Positions 33,477 through 45,461 of a DNA stretch of 64,000 nucleotides are shown in pieces. The number at the start of each line of letters is the position of its first letter. Within the stretch, counting starts at the first letter, position 1. The stretch comes from Rosellinia necatrix (Eukaryota > Ascomycota > Sordariomycetes > Xylariales > Xylariaceae). Made by a program: the position numbers and the translations under genes. Under the pieces are notes generated by a model. It was not told the origin of the DNA. It was given only the letters and a program-made list of their open reading frames with translations, and made no database searches. Location: the NCBI GenBank assembly GCA_021209875.1, contig JAGYVD010000001.1, forward strand, positions 1,302,001-1,366,000, in the 5' to 3' direction.

Positions 33477-35138
33477 GTCGATCTAGGACTCCGTCCTGTC
33501 TGTCTGTGCTCTCTCTCTCCCTCTCGCCCGCGACCAATGATCTATGTCTACCCGCCCCGTGCCCTGAACTAGCTAGATAGATAGGTAGGTAGGTAGGCAG
33601 GCAGTGGAACCTTGTTAGGGCCGCTACCTACTACTGCTGCAATGGGAATCAAGATTTGCCTTCTGTGTCCCTCTTTTTTCCTTCCTGATGTGTGTGTGTG
33701 AACCAAGTTTCCAATCGTGGTCGGGGCAAGATGCAGGGCGCGGGACGCAGGACACAGGACGCAGGACACAGGACGCAAGACGCAAGGCGGCGCAGGACGT
33801 AGATTACAGAACGCAGAAATGGACGGAAATGGTCATTTCCCCATCATGTGTTTTTGGTTGGCAGGCTGGGTGCAGGAGACGGACGACACAGAGAGACGGT
33901 CCGTAAGCCTACATACAGACGACATACATACAGACGTACATACAGACATACACACACATACTTTTGTACATAGTTATAGTAACCGCGTACATACATCGCG
34001 ATGTATATATGGTATAACCGAGTGGGCTTGTACCAACCATGTATTTATTCCTTCGCGCACCGGGGACGAACCCTTCCCGTCCATCCCTTCTTCTCTCTCT
34101 CTCCCCTCCCACCATAACCAGCCCACTCCCCCTTCCCCTCCCTCCCTTTCTCCCTTGTCACGCCCGTTTCTGTTGTTGTTGTTGCTGCTATCGTCCTTGG
34201 TTGGGGAGCGGCACTCGACTTTCGTCGCTCAGGCGGGCTCAGCCGGTCCCATTAGCCCCATGCAGCTCCCGTCTCCGTCACACCACGGGATAGCCAGCCG
34301 CAGGGGGGAAGAGGGAGGGGGGGGAGTGGCGTGGGGCCCGTTTTTCGCGTGCTGGCGAATCAACCGTCGACCGCTCGCCAAATGGGGACCGGGCCAAGTG
34401 CCCTCATTCAGCCATCCTGGGCAGGGGTCCTGTTACTGGGCGGCAATTTTACCATGTACGTCTAGTCTATGTACGGCGTACGCCACTCCGCCTCCCCTTC
34501 CCTACCTCCCTCCCCTCCTTATTTCGCATAGCATAGCGGTGGTTAGTTGGCGGATACGGGGAGGCTGGGTTCTGGATTCCCGCACGATTACTCCCCGGGA
34601 ATCCCGAAGGGTATAGTCCAGGTCAAATCCAGGTGTGTGTATGAATGTGAATGAATGTGTGTGTGTGTGTGTGTGTATCAGTCCCTCATTGTTGATCACC
34701 CAGGAACATGTCTGAATCGATATTCACGAGCAAGAAAGAAAGCAGAGAAAGAAAAAGATGAGACAAATATGATGGGATACGTCATGTTGTTTGTAGTGGT
34801 AAATTCGTTGTTGTCCCTTGCTTTTCTTGTTTTTTCCTTTTCTAATTCAATCGTGTCGCTCAGAGGGTATTTTTTTAAGCACCTAATTAGACCAAAAAAA
34901 AAAAAAAACACCAAGAGCTGAATATGCTCTGAAACCCCAAGGGGAAAGAAAAAACGTCATGATGGGCGAGGTACGTACTGTACACCACCGTCCTGCGATC
35001 CTCACGCCAATGCAAAAAAGGACGCGATGAAACCTTAATACCCTGTACTCCTCGCTGACCCGCCGTGACATAGATTAAACAAGTGGTTCGTCCACACTTT
35101 CCTATTGTAATTTCTCGTTCGTAGCCGCCCCGCGTGCT
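33477..35138. other. Intergenic with minisatellite and dinucleotide runs
   Basis: A 7-bp-based minisatellite (GGACGCA/GGACACA) is at about 33740-33800, a CATACAGA/CATACATA cluster at 33910-33960, a GT run at 34656-34677 and an A-run at 34894-34907. A 299-codon plus-strand frame (33717-34616) crosses these repeats, encodes runs of Pro, Leu and Ser and has no domain; I treat it as noncoding. Confidence 0.5.
33740..33800. repeat. GGACGCA/GGACACA minisatellite
   Basis: Seven to eight alternating copies of GGACGCA and GGACACA (a 14-bp higher-order unit) that decay on the right into GCAAGAC units. Confidence 0.85.
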
Positions 35139-36219
35139 CTAGGCAACACGTAAAGGCCTCATCTCTGTGAGGTGCTCGGCGCTGGACTGGTGTTGCGCCA
35201 CATGCGGAGGCGTCTTTAATTGCCGCTCGTCCTCGGTCGCCGAGGAGGGCCACTGCTGGACTCCCCACGCTCGCGTCACGTTGATGCCTCCAGCATCTGA
35301 CTCGGACCCACGGCGGATATCACTCCGCAGTGTGCTCATATCGCGGCGGGAGATGGTCTTGATGAGACGATTCAAGATGACGAACTCGAGCTTCAGCTTG
35401 ATGCCATATATGGCAGGTTTAAATGCGCCCTGGAGGTAGAATAGATTCGCGTATTGGACGCCCAAGAGGGCGATGTCGAGACTGATGATTAAGATGTTGA
35501 TGTAAATGAGTTGCCGAAGCATGGTTTTGGTCTTGGCGTTCTTCTCCCTGACCATGGCCGTGTCGATGGAGGTGTTCGACTGCTCGAGCAAGGGCGACAT
35601 CTCCCGCATGTATTTTCGCGTCTGCCATATGTATAGTATACTAAGAACGGTCTCCTGCACGAAGAAGACCGTCGTTTGGAGACGATCCCACACCCCGTTG
35701 ATGTGGGCGAGGGACGGCATTCTAGTTTGCTATGAGAGACGGTCAGTGGTGTCCAAATCGGGCTACGACTCCCGACTCCCGCGAACGGGAGAGGGAAGGA
35801 AGAAAAAAAAAACTACATACCGCGAGAATGCCAAGAGGAAGGGTCGTGATGCCGAATACAATCGAGGTGAATAGTAAAGCGGCTCGTACCCATCTGAGCA
35901 TGCTGTCATGCTGCATGAGCAGATATAATCGCGAATATAGGACCCATGACTGAGGGATGACCATCAACAGCCACGAGAGGTAGATAAATGTGATGGACCC
36001 GTTGAGGTCCGTCCATACGCCGAAATCAGCGAGTATGATGAAGAGTGATTGTGTGATGACGCCCCAGCTCCCAAGGGCGCAAGCCCAGAAATACAGCCCA
36101 CGCCGTCGCTGGAAGAAGAGGAAGAGCGACACGTTGAGCTCGGCGCCGATATACCAGGATATGCCGGCGAAGGCGGCCATGGTCATCGCCATGGGGAGGT
36201 CATCTTTAATGGAATTCAT
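35139..36219 (-). CDS. DUF7703-like integral membrane protein (two exons)
   Basis: Exons 36219-35821 and 35729-35139 give 329 residues. The 91 bp phase-0 intron has a GTATGT donor and a CATAG acceptor and joins GILA to QTRMPSLAHINGVWDR. Seven hydrophobic segments can be seen: MAAFAGISWYIGAEL, LYFWACALGSWGVI, ITFIYLSWLLMVIP, a stretch near ALLFTSIVFGITTLPLG, VFFVQETVLSILYIW, YINILIISLDIALLG and the less hydrophobic FYLQGAFKPAIYG. Residues RRRGLYFWA, LADFGVW and QYANLFYLQGAFKPAIYG match a well-known fungal membrane family now labelled DUF7703; the topology resembles fungal rhodopsin- or PTH11-like proteins but without a CFEM domain. The C-terminal 90 residues are hydrophilic and cytoplasmic by the usual rules. 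No ligand or pathway is known to me. Confidence 0.8.
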
Positions 36220-36862
36220 CTTGGATCTTGGTCACTAGCTACCGTGTTGAGTAGCGGCGAGGCACCGGTCATAACTCGTGGCAGCGGGAGAACTACCTAG
36301 GTTGGGTAGATTCGAGGTTGCTGGCGGAGGTATAACGAAGATCCACCATCAAGGCCCGCCAGTGGGCGTTGGGGACATGTTTATGTTCCTGGGGATACGG
36401 CCGATGGGGTGTTCACAAACGGTGGATATGAGAGAGGTGAGACAAGCCGGGCCCCCTAATTGTCTCGAAAGAAATGCGACTCTGTCCTGCAGCCTGCCGG
36501 GCTCAAGAGAGACGATTCATCTCGCAGGTCTGGGGATGGATGGTATGTGGTGTGAATGGCTGGGCGGTGTTGATGTATAGGTGTATAGGTGTATAGGTGA
36601 CCTGTGTAAGGTATAAGAGACAGGGCCACAGAATAATAAAAAACGTACGACGTGCCAGCCTGCCAACCAGCGGCGAGCGAAATGGATGGGTGGTAATATT
36701 TGGTATTATTAGCTCAGCCGCCTGCCGGGTCTGGGGGTGGTTTTTTTTTTTTTTAAGGAGGAGGAGAAGGAGGAGGAGGTAAGTTAGAGTGACATTGCCT
36801 GGTTGGTGTTAGCTAGTCGGCAGGCTGCATCACCACCGATCAATGGCCAGTAGTAACTACTC

Positions 36863-36915
36863 GTAGTAGTAGTAGTAGCAGTAGTAGCAGCAGCAGCAGC
36901 AGCAGCAGTAGCAGC
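36863..36915. repeat. (TAG)n/(CAG)n trinucleotide array
   Basis: A compound array of GTA/GCA triplets grading from TAG to CAG units. Confidence 0.9.
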
Positions 36916-37385
36916 GGTGCAGAATAAAGACCTGGTGCATCAACAATTCGGTTGCACTGCGTTATTTTCAGAAACTCGGGGCATCCTATCACGTGTGAGC
37001 CCCCCTTCCTCTTCCTCTACCGCTTCGTCTAACTACTTACACTACCTACCTAACCCCCTCCCCCCTGCTGCACAACATAAGTACCTAACTGGAATGGCGG
37101 CCGGCATTGATGGTGTTTAGTTGCCCTACTGCCCTACGTACCTGCCTATACCCCCCTCCCTAGCCAGCAGCCAAGGCACACTTTTTAATCTATCCGGTCG
37201 GCCATGATTGCATGGGATCCTGTGATCCTGGCGGTAGATAGTGGTTAGTGGTTAGTTTTCCCTTGACCGTGTTCAGCTGCAGAATTTTCAACTTTCCGAT
37301 CCGACGAGGAAAGTTACAGATTGTCTTTGTTCATGGTCTCCGTTCTACCGACATCAGTCAGCACTAGAACTCCGCCCGCGCGCAC

Positions 37386-37434
37386 CTAGGTAGATAGGTA
37401 GGTAGATAGGTAGGTAGATAGGTAGGTAGGTAGT
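37386..37434. repeat. AGGTAGAT/AGGT tetranucleotide array
   Basis: Alternating GGTA and GATA units, the longest example of the tetranucleotide that recurs across the window's intergenic DNA. Confidence 0.9.
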
Positions 37435-39883
37435 GTGGAATGAGTGAGAGCACGAGATTGAGAGGCGGAATGAGGCGGGTGAGGCGAATGCGACTGACCA
37501 CTGATCGAGTCACCCAGCGGACCATACCGATCAATAGTAGACTGCATTTCTACCTTCTTGCTCTAGCCCGTCTCCGGGTACCTCCTTGGAGCTTCAGTGC
37601 ACCCGGGCGGTGAGAGGCCTGTCAATATACCGAAATACCTGGCAGCAGAGGATTGCTCGCTACGGGTATCCAATCAGAGCCCTTCGCGAGAGGCCAAGAA
37701 AGCTACCATCCCGTCGTCCGACCCGCCCGTAGGCCTCCCCCCTTCCCAATAGGCGGATAGGCTCATAACGAGGTGGCCGTACTTGTAGGTGAGAAAAGCT
37801 ACGTCAGTCGGTGGTAAGACGGTAGAGCAATGCTACGTTCATGGCAAGGTGAAAATGAACCGGAACCGGGAGCTAGTGTTTAGTCTTACAGCGAGGGGTA
37901 TAGACAGTAGTGTATAGTACAGTACAACGGTGCGCGCGAATCCATGCGTATATACTGTACATACTGTACATACATACATACATACACTACTGTATGTATG
38001 TGCGCCACCGACGGTATGTCCTCTTCCTGTTTTCTACACTACGCTATACACTACGCGGTACTATTACCTCCTAGTCGTTCTAGGTGTGCGCCGTACCACA
38101 ATACTGTGATCGCTGGCACCATCGGGACAGACATACCTACAGAAGTACATATTATAGTAATCCCGTATTGCGTTGGCAAAGGACGCGCTACTGATGCAAC
38201 TAACTATGGCTACCTACACCTACACTCACACTGCCTGTGTAATACGGTGAGTTAAGTAATTACTGTCCCTCTTCGCTCTCCATATTCCATACTCACAGTT
38301 AAATCAATACTACAACAAACAAATAAATAAATACATAAATAAATACATAAATAAATACACACCCATGAAGTTCTATATCCGGGCATGCGGTTAGCGTTAT
38401 AGTATCAGCCCTACCAAAATTAACCCTTGCTTTTTTAAGCTATAACGCACTGTCGTTAAGTGTCCATGTTCCCTCCCATCCCGGGATATAAAGTGAGCAC
38501 GGAACATCCCTTTTTTCAGCGCCTCTTCAGCGCCTCTTCAGACAGCGATGTCGCCGACACATGATTGTGTGGAAATGAAGGTACTTTAGCGCCCTAAACG
38601 ATTACCGAGCCGTCGCCCCACCATTCCCGATGATCGCCTTTACATATGTACACTACACTACATACAGTACACTACGCTACACTACGCTACACTGCACTAC
38701 ACTATGTACACTACGGTAACTATGACTACGGTACAAATAAATACCCCCAGCCCGGTGTGCGTATGTTTTGTGCTTGGACTAATTAACTAACCTAGTACTG
38801 TATTAACCCAGTGCCACAATGCCAGTTTCTCAGCCATCACCATGCCATATTGGTGATTAGCGAGTCTACAGCAGTTGGCCAGGCTTCCACAATTGTGTTT
38901 GGTTGTTTCACCCCATCCCAGTTGTACCGCACACCACGACAGATCTAGATCCCCAACTAACCTTGCCCATACACAGGCTCAGCAAAGCTAGAGAGCCATC
39001 GACTGGGCCGGGCACTCGGGAGAAGGTTCGTGCGATGGGAATACACAGGGCACTCCAACCATGGTGATCCGAGGTAGCGAGTCGAGCCGAGTCGAGTCGA
39101 GTTCGTCGTCAGCAGGTGAGCAGCACCACAATTCATGCGTCAGTTGAGAGCCCTCAGTAGCCGAGTCACCGCGTCGACGAGTGCCTTAGGCTGGCATTAG
39201 CTCACGGCTCCTCCTGCTGTGCGCCAGGGCCCCCGAGGCACCGCCGAAGGGAGCGGCTGTGGATGTGAATCGCTCTCCTAAGCCTATACGAGCTGCCGAT
39301 CAGATCATTCACCCTCCTCGTGATAAGCCGTTTAATCTCCTGTGCGTCGATTTACCGCGCCTTTTTGTTTCTTTCCGATCATTTTTATTTTTATTTTTAT
39401 CATTTGATTATTTTTATTCTATTTCATGGGGATGGACAACCCCCTTCAGTGACACGCCACGCCAGGGTTTTCAATAAGACGAGGTTGACAATCCGCTGTC
39501 TGGGCGAGGCCGCCCTCTCGCAGTCCGCCCGTCGGTGTCGAAGTAGAAAACCATGTATGTATCCCTGTTCCGTAAGTATGCATGTATGTAGGTATGTTAG
39601 GTATGTATGGGTCTTTGAAACCATAAAGCTTGATCGACGCAATGACACCGATCTAGCAGAGCATGTGACTGATTGTAGTGATTCACCTAATTCATCCTCC
39701 GAAAAGGACACAGCATCCGAGCACTTTATCGGAATTGGGCAAGTATCCTCGTATTTTCAGCCACTATTTTGGGGGGGGGTGGTAGGTAGTGGGACCCCCT
39801 TATGTGATAGTTTTGAGTCAAGGACAGATTTTGTGAGACAGGACAACTCGAACCGAAGAGAAAACAAGCATTTCATTCCCACC

Positions 39884-41185
39884 ATGGAGACACCACCACT
39901 ACCGCCCACCCAACCCCAGCCACACCCGAGCGCCCACCGAGCGGCGGCTGGGTCAACAAGTCAGCCAGCGAGGGGGGAGGATCCGATAACGCTGCACATC
40001 AGCGACAGGGCGGCGCTGGCCGCGGCCTGGCGCACCCCGCACCCGATCCTGACGCACCTCAACGCCGACACCACCTGGGTTCTTCACCTCCGGTATCCGG
40101 CAGCAGCAGCAGCAGCAGCGGCAGCGGCGGCGGCGGCGCCGCCGTCTCCTCCTCCGGGACGCAGCCGGTTCAACGTGGTGCTGGACCCGTGGCTGCGCGG
40201 CCCGCAGACCGACGGCGGGCGCTGGTTCTCGATCCAGTGGCACGTCGTGGCGCCCGGGGTGCGGACGATGGCGGAGCTGGACGCGCTCCTGGGGGACCTC
40301 GAGCGCGGCGGCGACGGCGACGAATCTACTACCGCCCCCGCTCGAGACGGGACCGCCGGGGAGAAGACGGAGAGCGGGACGTCGTACATCGACGCCGTCG
40401 CCGTCTCCCACGAGTTCACGGACCACTGCCACGAGGCGACGCTGCGCGAGCTGCCCGCGTCGACGCCCGTCCTGGCGCCCGCGCGCGCCGCGCGCCTCAT
40501 CCGGTCCTGGGGCCACTTCGACCGCGTGACCTCGATGCCGGCCCTCGCGGCGGACCATGGCGGCGGCGGCGGCAACTGGCGCGCATCCCTGCGCACGGAA
40601 GCGGCGCTGCCATCATGGTTGGGCATAGGCCGCGTCGTGACGCCCGGGAACGCGCTGTACTACCACTCCGCGCTCGTCGTGGCGTGGGAGGCGAACGACG
40701 ACAGTAGCAGTAGCAGTAGCAGTGACGGTGGCGGTGGCGGTGGCGGTGGCGGTGGCGGTAGTAGTGGTGAGGCGATCGTATACTCGCCGCACGGCGTCGA
40801 GCCGGGCGTGCTCGCCGACGTGGTCACCGGCGCCGGGCTGCGCACGCTCGCGCTGCTGCACGGTCTCGACGACGTCCGGCTGCGGCCGGCGAAGCGGCTC
40901 AACCTCGGCGGCGTCAACGGCGTCGCCGCCGCCCGCGCCTGCCGCGCCCGCTACTGGGTCCCGACGCACGACGAGCCCAAGAAGGGCGGCGGCGTCGTCG
41001 CCCTGCTGCTGAGCCGGACGCGGTGGTCCGTCGCGGACGCGGAGGGGCGGACGACGACGGCGGCGGCGGCAGCGGCGACGGTGGTCGAGGGGGGCGAGCC
41101 GCAACAGCAGTCGCAGGAGGAGGAGGAGGAGGCTGGCTACAGGTTTGTGGATTTGGGATCTGGTGATGCGTTGGTGTTGGCATGA
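39884..41185 (+). CDS. Metallo-beta-lactamase-fold hydrolase-like protein
   Basis: A single exon of 433 residues starting at an ACCATGG context; the open frame extends upstream but that part is low complexity. The fold markers are FNVVLDPWLRGPQ (about residues 96-108), a WFSIQWH stretch, AVAVSHEFTDHCHEATL (about 172-187) and a C-terminal IVYSPHGVEPG. The loop corresponding to the metal-binding HxHxDH reads H-E-F-T-D-H: the second His is Phe, while a His two residues further on (HCH) could substitute. The nearest relatives by memory are fungal UlaG/ElaC-like metallohydrolases of unknown substrate. Codons are very G+C rich, and the protein carries a 13-residue Ala run, an acidic Ser/Gly-rich loop and Glu runs, all encoded by triplet repeats. 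Activity cannot be judged by eye. Confidence 0.75.
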   Translation: METPPLPPTQPQPHPSAHRAAAGSTSQPARGEDPITLHISDRAALAAAWRTPHPILTHLNADTTWVLHLRYPAAAAAAAAAAAAAPPSPPPGRSRFNVVLDPWLRGPQTDGGRWFSIQWHVVAPGVRTMAELDALLGDLERGGDGDESTTAPARDGTAGEKTESGTSYIDAVAVSHEFTDHCHEATLRELPASTPVLAPARAARLIRSWGHFDRVTSMPALAADHGGGGGNWRASLRTEAALPSWLGIGRVVTPGNALYYHSALVVAWEANDDSSSSSSSDGGGGGGGGGGGSSGEAIVYSPHGVEPGVLADVVTGAGLRTLALLHGLDDVRLRPAKRLNLGGVNGVAAARACRARYWVPTHDEPKKGGGVVALLLSRTRWSVADAEGRTTTAAAAAATVVEGGEPQQQSQEEEEEAGYRFVDLGSGDALVLA

Positions 41186-42259
41186 CGGGCGGTGATGGCG
41201 CCCCTCGGGTATCGTCATTGCTCTCTTGGGCTCGCGGGTCGCGGTTTAATATTATCAGTCTAATGACATAGGTGAAGCTGGCTACGCCTAGAGGCAGACT
41301 TTAATAATCCGGAACTCCACGATAAGGGGCTAATTAATACTTATTGAATGAGACAAGAACCACAGAGTCGGCAAGTTGGCACACACGTATTGTATAGTTC
41401 ACAGAACCAGCACTGTGTGTCCTTATTTCCAACTTCCCTTATTTTTGGTCGCTGCCCTTAACGGCGGCGGCAAGACGAACCTCCTCGTCTCCTTCCGTCT
41501 TCGTCATCGTTCATAAAAGTAACATGACATTGTATTCATTCACCTAGTAGTACGAATGATCAGATCGTGACGCTCCAATAAACCATAAATCCCTGATATT
41601 GATTCCACACAACGGCCATAGGACCGGCCTGGCCGTGTAATTCTTCACTCTTGCTACCTCTCGTTATTATCGTTGCCATACGCATCGATGCTTGCTTATG
41701 CTGCTCTGACGCTAACGAGTAGTTGACGTTGAGAACGGACATAACAACACGGGCGCCGCAACTCTCGATAAGGAAACCCAGGCAGACTATATCAAAAATA
41801 GGCAGGAAAGCATATACTCGCGACATATGTCAGAAACCATATATTTCAAAAACACTTCGAGACACAATTAGTCCGCCGGCATAGTGGTGCCATTTCTAAC
41901 CCCACAAGCCGATGCCATCCACAAACAGAGTCGAGCCCGCGTGGGCATAAGAGTCCTTCGAACAAGAGCATCCCCATGCATTTATATCAAACCCATTGTA
42001 TGCTATTAATAGTACACCTACAAAATCCATTTGGTTCATTACGCTTCGTGAGCACCCAAGTCTATACACACTCCCGCAAACAAACCCAGCGAGAACGCCA
42101 TCCACCCATCGCTATTCTCAAAACCATGGCGCCGATACCCGCCTGCCTCATGAATGCGTTAGGTTGCCCCCGGAGTTGCCTGTGTTCGTTCCACGGTGCC
42201 TTAACCATCCGTCTATATGCCAAATGCGCCTGCCCTGCCTCTAATTGCGTCGTCTCGTT
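41186..42259. other. Intergenic between convergent genes
   Basis: This is the joint 3' region of the metallohydrolase-like gene and Bir1. An 88-codon minus-strand frame lies at 41560-41826 without family resemblance. No repeats of note. Confidence 0.5.
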
Positions 42260-44606
42260 TCATTCCACAATGACACCCTCCAGCGCCTGCATGGCTTTCG
42301 TGCCCTCGTGCTCGAAAGCCATGACGATGGCCTCGCATTCATGCTTCAGCTGCCTCTCGGCCCGTTCGGCATTGTGGTAGATCCACTCCTCTACCGACAT
42401 CTGCTTTTCCGGGCTCGTCAGATCCGTGCCGCTCTTCAGCAGGCGAGTCCTGGACAGGGCGTTCTCGCCGTCTAACTCATCAAGGATCAGCTCCACGTCC
42501 GCGGCGGTCCAAGCATGAGTGCTTTCAAGCCCGGCGATGATGTTGCGCTTTGACGGGGATGACGGTACGGGGGTTGCCGCAACAGGCGCCAGGGCGACAC
42601 GGGCGCTCCTTGCCGTGTTAGAGGGCTTGGATGAGGGAGGCTGATTTTCCGCGTCTGAGGACTGAGGAGATTGCGGCGGCGACACGGTAGCTTGCTTGGC
42701 TGATGGAACGGGTGAGACCGTTGCCGTCGGCGTCGTGGGCCGCTCTATATCATCTGACTCGGGAGGGGGCGGTGGTAAGGACTTATCACGTGAAGGGTGG
42801 GATTTCTTGGTTAACTTAGGTGCCGCGGCTTTCTGGACGACAGCAGGCGCAGGCTCGGCTTCAGACTCGGCAAAGTCAAACCGCTTGACTCCGTCTTCCG
42901 GCTCTGGACTGGACTGACCAGCAGGCTCAGGCTGCAGTTCTACTTGGGTTACCATGGATTTTTTGCTGGGCCTTCCACGTTTCTTAGGGCCCGTGACGGA
43001 TGACAGGCTAGTCCGGACAACCGTGGCATTGCTCATGATGCTCCCGTCCGGGCCATCAGCTAACTCATCCACAGTTTCATCCACCACAAGCTCCGGTTCC
43101 GGTTCTGGCGTGGGCTCCACAGGCGTCTTCGCTTTCGACTTCTTGGTCGTCTGTTTAGAGGCCTTGCGAGTCCCTGCTTGACGACCTTTTTTGGGAACTT
43201 GAAGTGTCTCCACCGGCTCGGCTTCCATTTCAGCTTCCAACGCCCTCAGTTCAGTGTCTATAGTGGCGTCATCGATCTCGGGAGGCGCGGGGTCGAACAT
43301 GGTATGAGAAGTGTCCGCCTGTTCTGTTTTCGCAGAAACTACTCTCCCACGTGTTGCCCTCTTCTTCGGGGCTGGGGCTTCTGTAGCAAGAACCGAATCT
43401 TCCATGGTGGCACTCGCACGTTTACGGCCACGGGCAGGCTTCCGGGGGGGCTCCTCAGCCTCCATTTGCATAGAATTCTCTTGGCTTTCCAGCGGTGCAT
43501 CCTCAGGTGGGTCTTCCAGTACTTGAACGGGCTCCCCTTTCTTAGTCCTCGCCTTCTTTCCCTTTGCAGTGGCGGCCTTCTTGGCCCTCGGCCGCTTAGT
43601 GCCACCTTGTGTCATAGTAGACGTTGTTGTCAAGATACTATCGTCCTGATCTGCCGGGTGGTCGAGTAACGAAGTCACGTCCGAAGTCGTGGTCGCAACA
43701 GACTGCGTCGAGAGACGTGATGCTTTGGAGGATCTGGCTGCCTTGCCTCGGCCCTTCTTCTTCGCGGGTGCAGCAGATTTGTATTGGTTGATTAATATGA
43801 AAAACGGGCATTCGGGAGACCGTCGGTAATGCTCGTCCCTGTAAAGCGGTGTTAGAATCGCGTGGTCCCGGCAGTGCCGTGTGCACGGGAAACACGGGTA
43901 TGCTCACATGGGATTGTCTTTAGGTTCCCACCCGTCGAGGGCCAACTGGCAGTAGGTGCAAGTTGCCATGTCATCCGAGTCCATCGTAGGCGTGTACTTC
44001 CAGCCAGCGTCCACAAGCTGCGACAGCCAAAGTTAGACACCCAAGCCAAGGGCAATGCGATGAATGGCTACGTCGACCGTGGGTCAAGGGAGCGTACCTG
44101 CTTCGTCTTACACTTCCAACCCCTCTTGCCATCGTGCGGCCACCTGTCGCCAAACGTGTCTTTCCGTGCGTCTATCATTGCGGAGCTTGTGGGATCATCC
44201 AGGCCATAGTCGCCCAGGCCAGTCTCAATGCCGGCGACGACCGCCCAACCACAGTGCGGCGACAGTCGCAGGTGCTCTTGGAAGGGGTTGTCGTCCTCGT
44301 CCCAGCCGTCTATGTTCTTGCCGCACAGGAAGCACGCGGTGTTGTCGGGGTTCTCGGGGCCCGGCGCGAAGTAGAATCCAGCGCGAGCGAACTAGATGGC
44401 GAGTCAGCAATCCCTGGGGTCGCGAGCAGACTCGTGATCGGATGGCGTACGGTTTCTGGGTCTAAGCCCTTGTGTGGCCATGACGGCGCCTTCGAGGCCT
44501 TTCCCTTCGTTGTCGAACCGCGCCGTGCGGCGGCCTGCGGGGGGTAGAACGAGGCAACTCGGCCGTCGAGTGTGTAGTACTGTTCGGGCATCTCGCTCAA
44601 CTCCAT
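42260..44606 (-). CDS. bir1: Bir1/survivin-type protein with two BIR domains (four exons)
   Basis: Exons on the minus strand are 44606-44451, 44391-44098, 44017-43908 and 43838-42260, giving 712 residues. Introns are 59, 80 and 69 bp with canonical ends; each join restores the BIR fold. BIR 1 ends in the zinc site CFLCGKNIDGWDEDDNPFQEH...C (about residues 72-100). BIR 2 starts at GWKYTPTMDSDD and has CTYCQLALDGWEPKDNPMDEHYRRSPEC, the usual C-x2-C-x16-H-x6-C. The long middle part is disordered, basic to acidic, with many SP/TP sites and AT-hook-like KKRGRPSKK near residue 430. The last 100 residues contain AWTAADVELILDELDGENAL, conserved in fungal orthologues. In yeasts Bir1 is the survivin subunit of the chromosomal passenger complex with Aurora/Ipl1 and INCENP/Sli15, acting at centromeres and the spindle midzone; the many proline-directed sites fit Cdk control (inference). 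Confidence 0.95.
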
Positions 44607-45461
44607 CTTGTCTGGTGCGATGACGGCGGAGCCGCGGCGAGGCGAAGATCGGATCCGGGGCGAACGCGGTATGGATACGTAGGCGAATGGAAAAGACGTG
44701 CAATTGAGGATCTAGTGTACAAGGTAAGTTGTAACACGGGCAGCACGAGCAGGAGAACAATAAACAGGATTGCATTGAGACAAGAGGGTGTGAAGGTTGA
44801 AGATGGAAGACCCCGGCGTTGATTGGCTACGTTCACACGTGTTGTTTACTCTACGCCAGTGTGGGGGTTTTTGCGGAGACCATCTGCATTAACCGACTGC
44901 CTTAACTACAGCAGAGCGACGGACAACGGTAAACTGACGAGATCTGCACAGCCACGGCAGCCACGTCCCGCTGGCGAATTAGCCGGGGTGGTGAAACAAG
45001 TATCTACACTGGTGGAGAGAAATGGGTAAGCCCACGATTTAGTCCCGAAACAGTATAGACTACATACTTGTAAACAGTCTAGACTAAATCAGTGCATGTG
45101 TATGTATTTATCACGCGGTCCACCACATACAGTAGTAAATTGTTTTAGATCAGCCAAATTACAACAGTAGGTAGCTAGTCCAAAAGGAAGAAATACAATA
45201 AAGGAACAGACATAAAATAAAATAAAAAATAAATAAACCTTCCAAGTTAAAACCTCGACTGTCTGTGGAATACAAGTCGGAAATAGACGATATACACCAT
45301 AATCTTTTTTATTTTTATCTCTATAGGCAGTGACGATTCGTTAACGTTTTGTCTAGCTCCCTTGATGAAGCAGCCCATATTATACCTACATAGTCCAACG
45401 GCTTGCCTTGTCGTCTAATGACTGTATGTACGATGGTTTATAACCGGGACCTACCATCCAG
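44607..45461. other. Intergenic between Bir1 and the M3 peptidase gene
   Basis: It contains the Bir1 promoter and the 3' region of the peptidase gene. AAATAAA-type words (45205-45235) may include a polyadenylation region for neither gene in particular. No gene is seen. Confidence 0.5.

Larger units (their letters stand above)
36220..39883. other. 3.7 kb gene-free region with many simple repeats
   Basis: Apart from repeats nothing is recognisable. Visible arrays are a GTATAGGT triple near 36573-36598, a purine run near 36757-36780, a TAG/CAG trinucleotide array (36863-36915), an AGGTAGAT/GGTA array (37386-37434), CATA words at 37965-37990, AAATAAATACAT units (38318-38360) and CTACA units (38650-38705). 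The frame that runs into the next gene from 39320 includes low-complexity translation; the gene's own start is placed at 39884. Confidence 0.5.

Noticed and set aside
33717..34616. 299-codon plus-strand frame
   Set aside because: It reads through a GGACGCA minisatellite and CATACA repeats; composition is low complexity and no domain is visible.
39320..39883. N-terminal extension of the metallohydrolase-like frame
   Set aside because: It is translated from AT-rich repeats and a G-run; the ACCATGG at 39884 is followed at once by protein-like sequence.
40189..40707. Arg-rich plus-strand frame inside the metallohydrolase-like gene
   Set aside because: Typical shadow frame of a very GC-rich exon.
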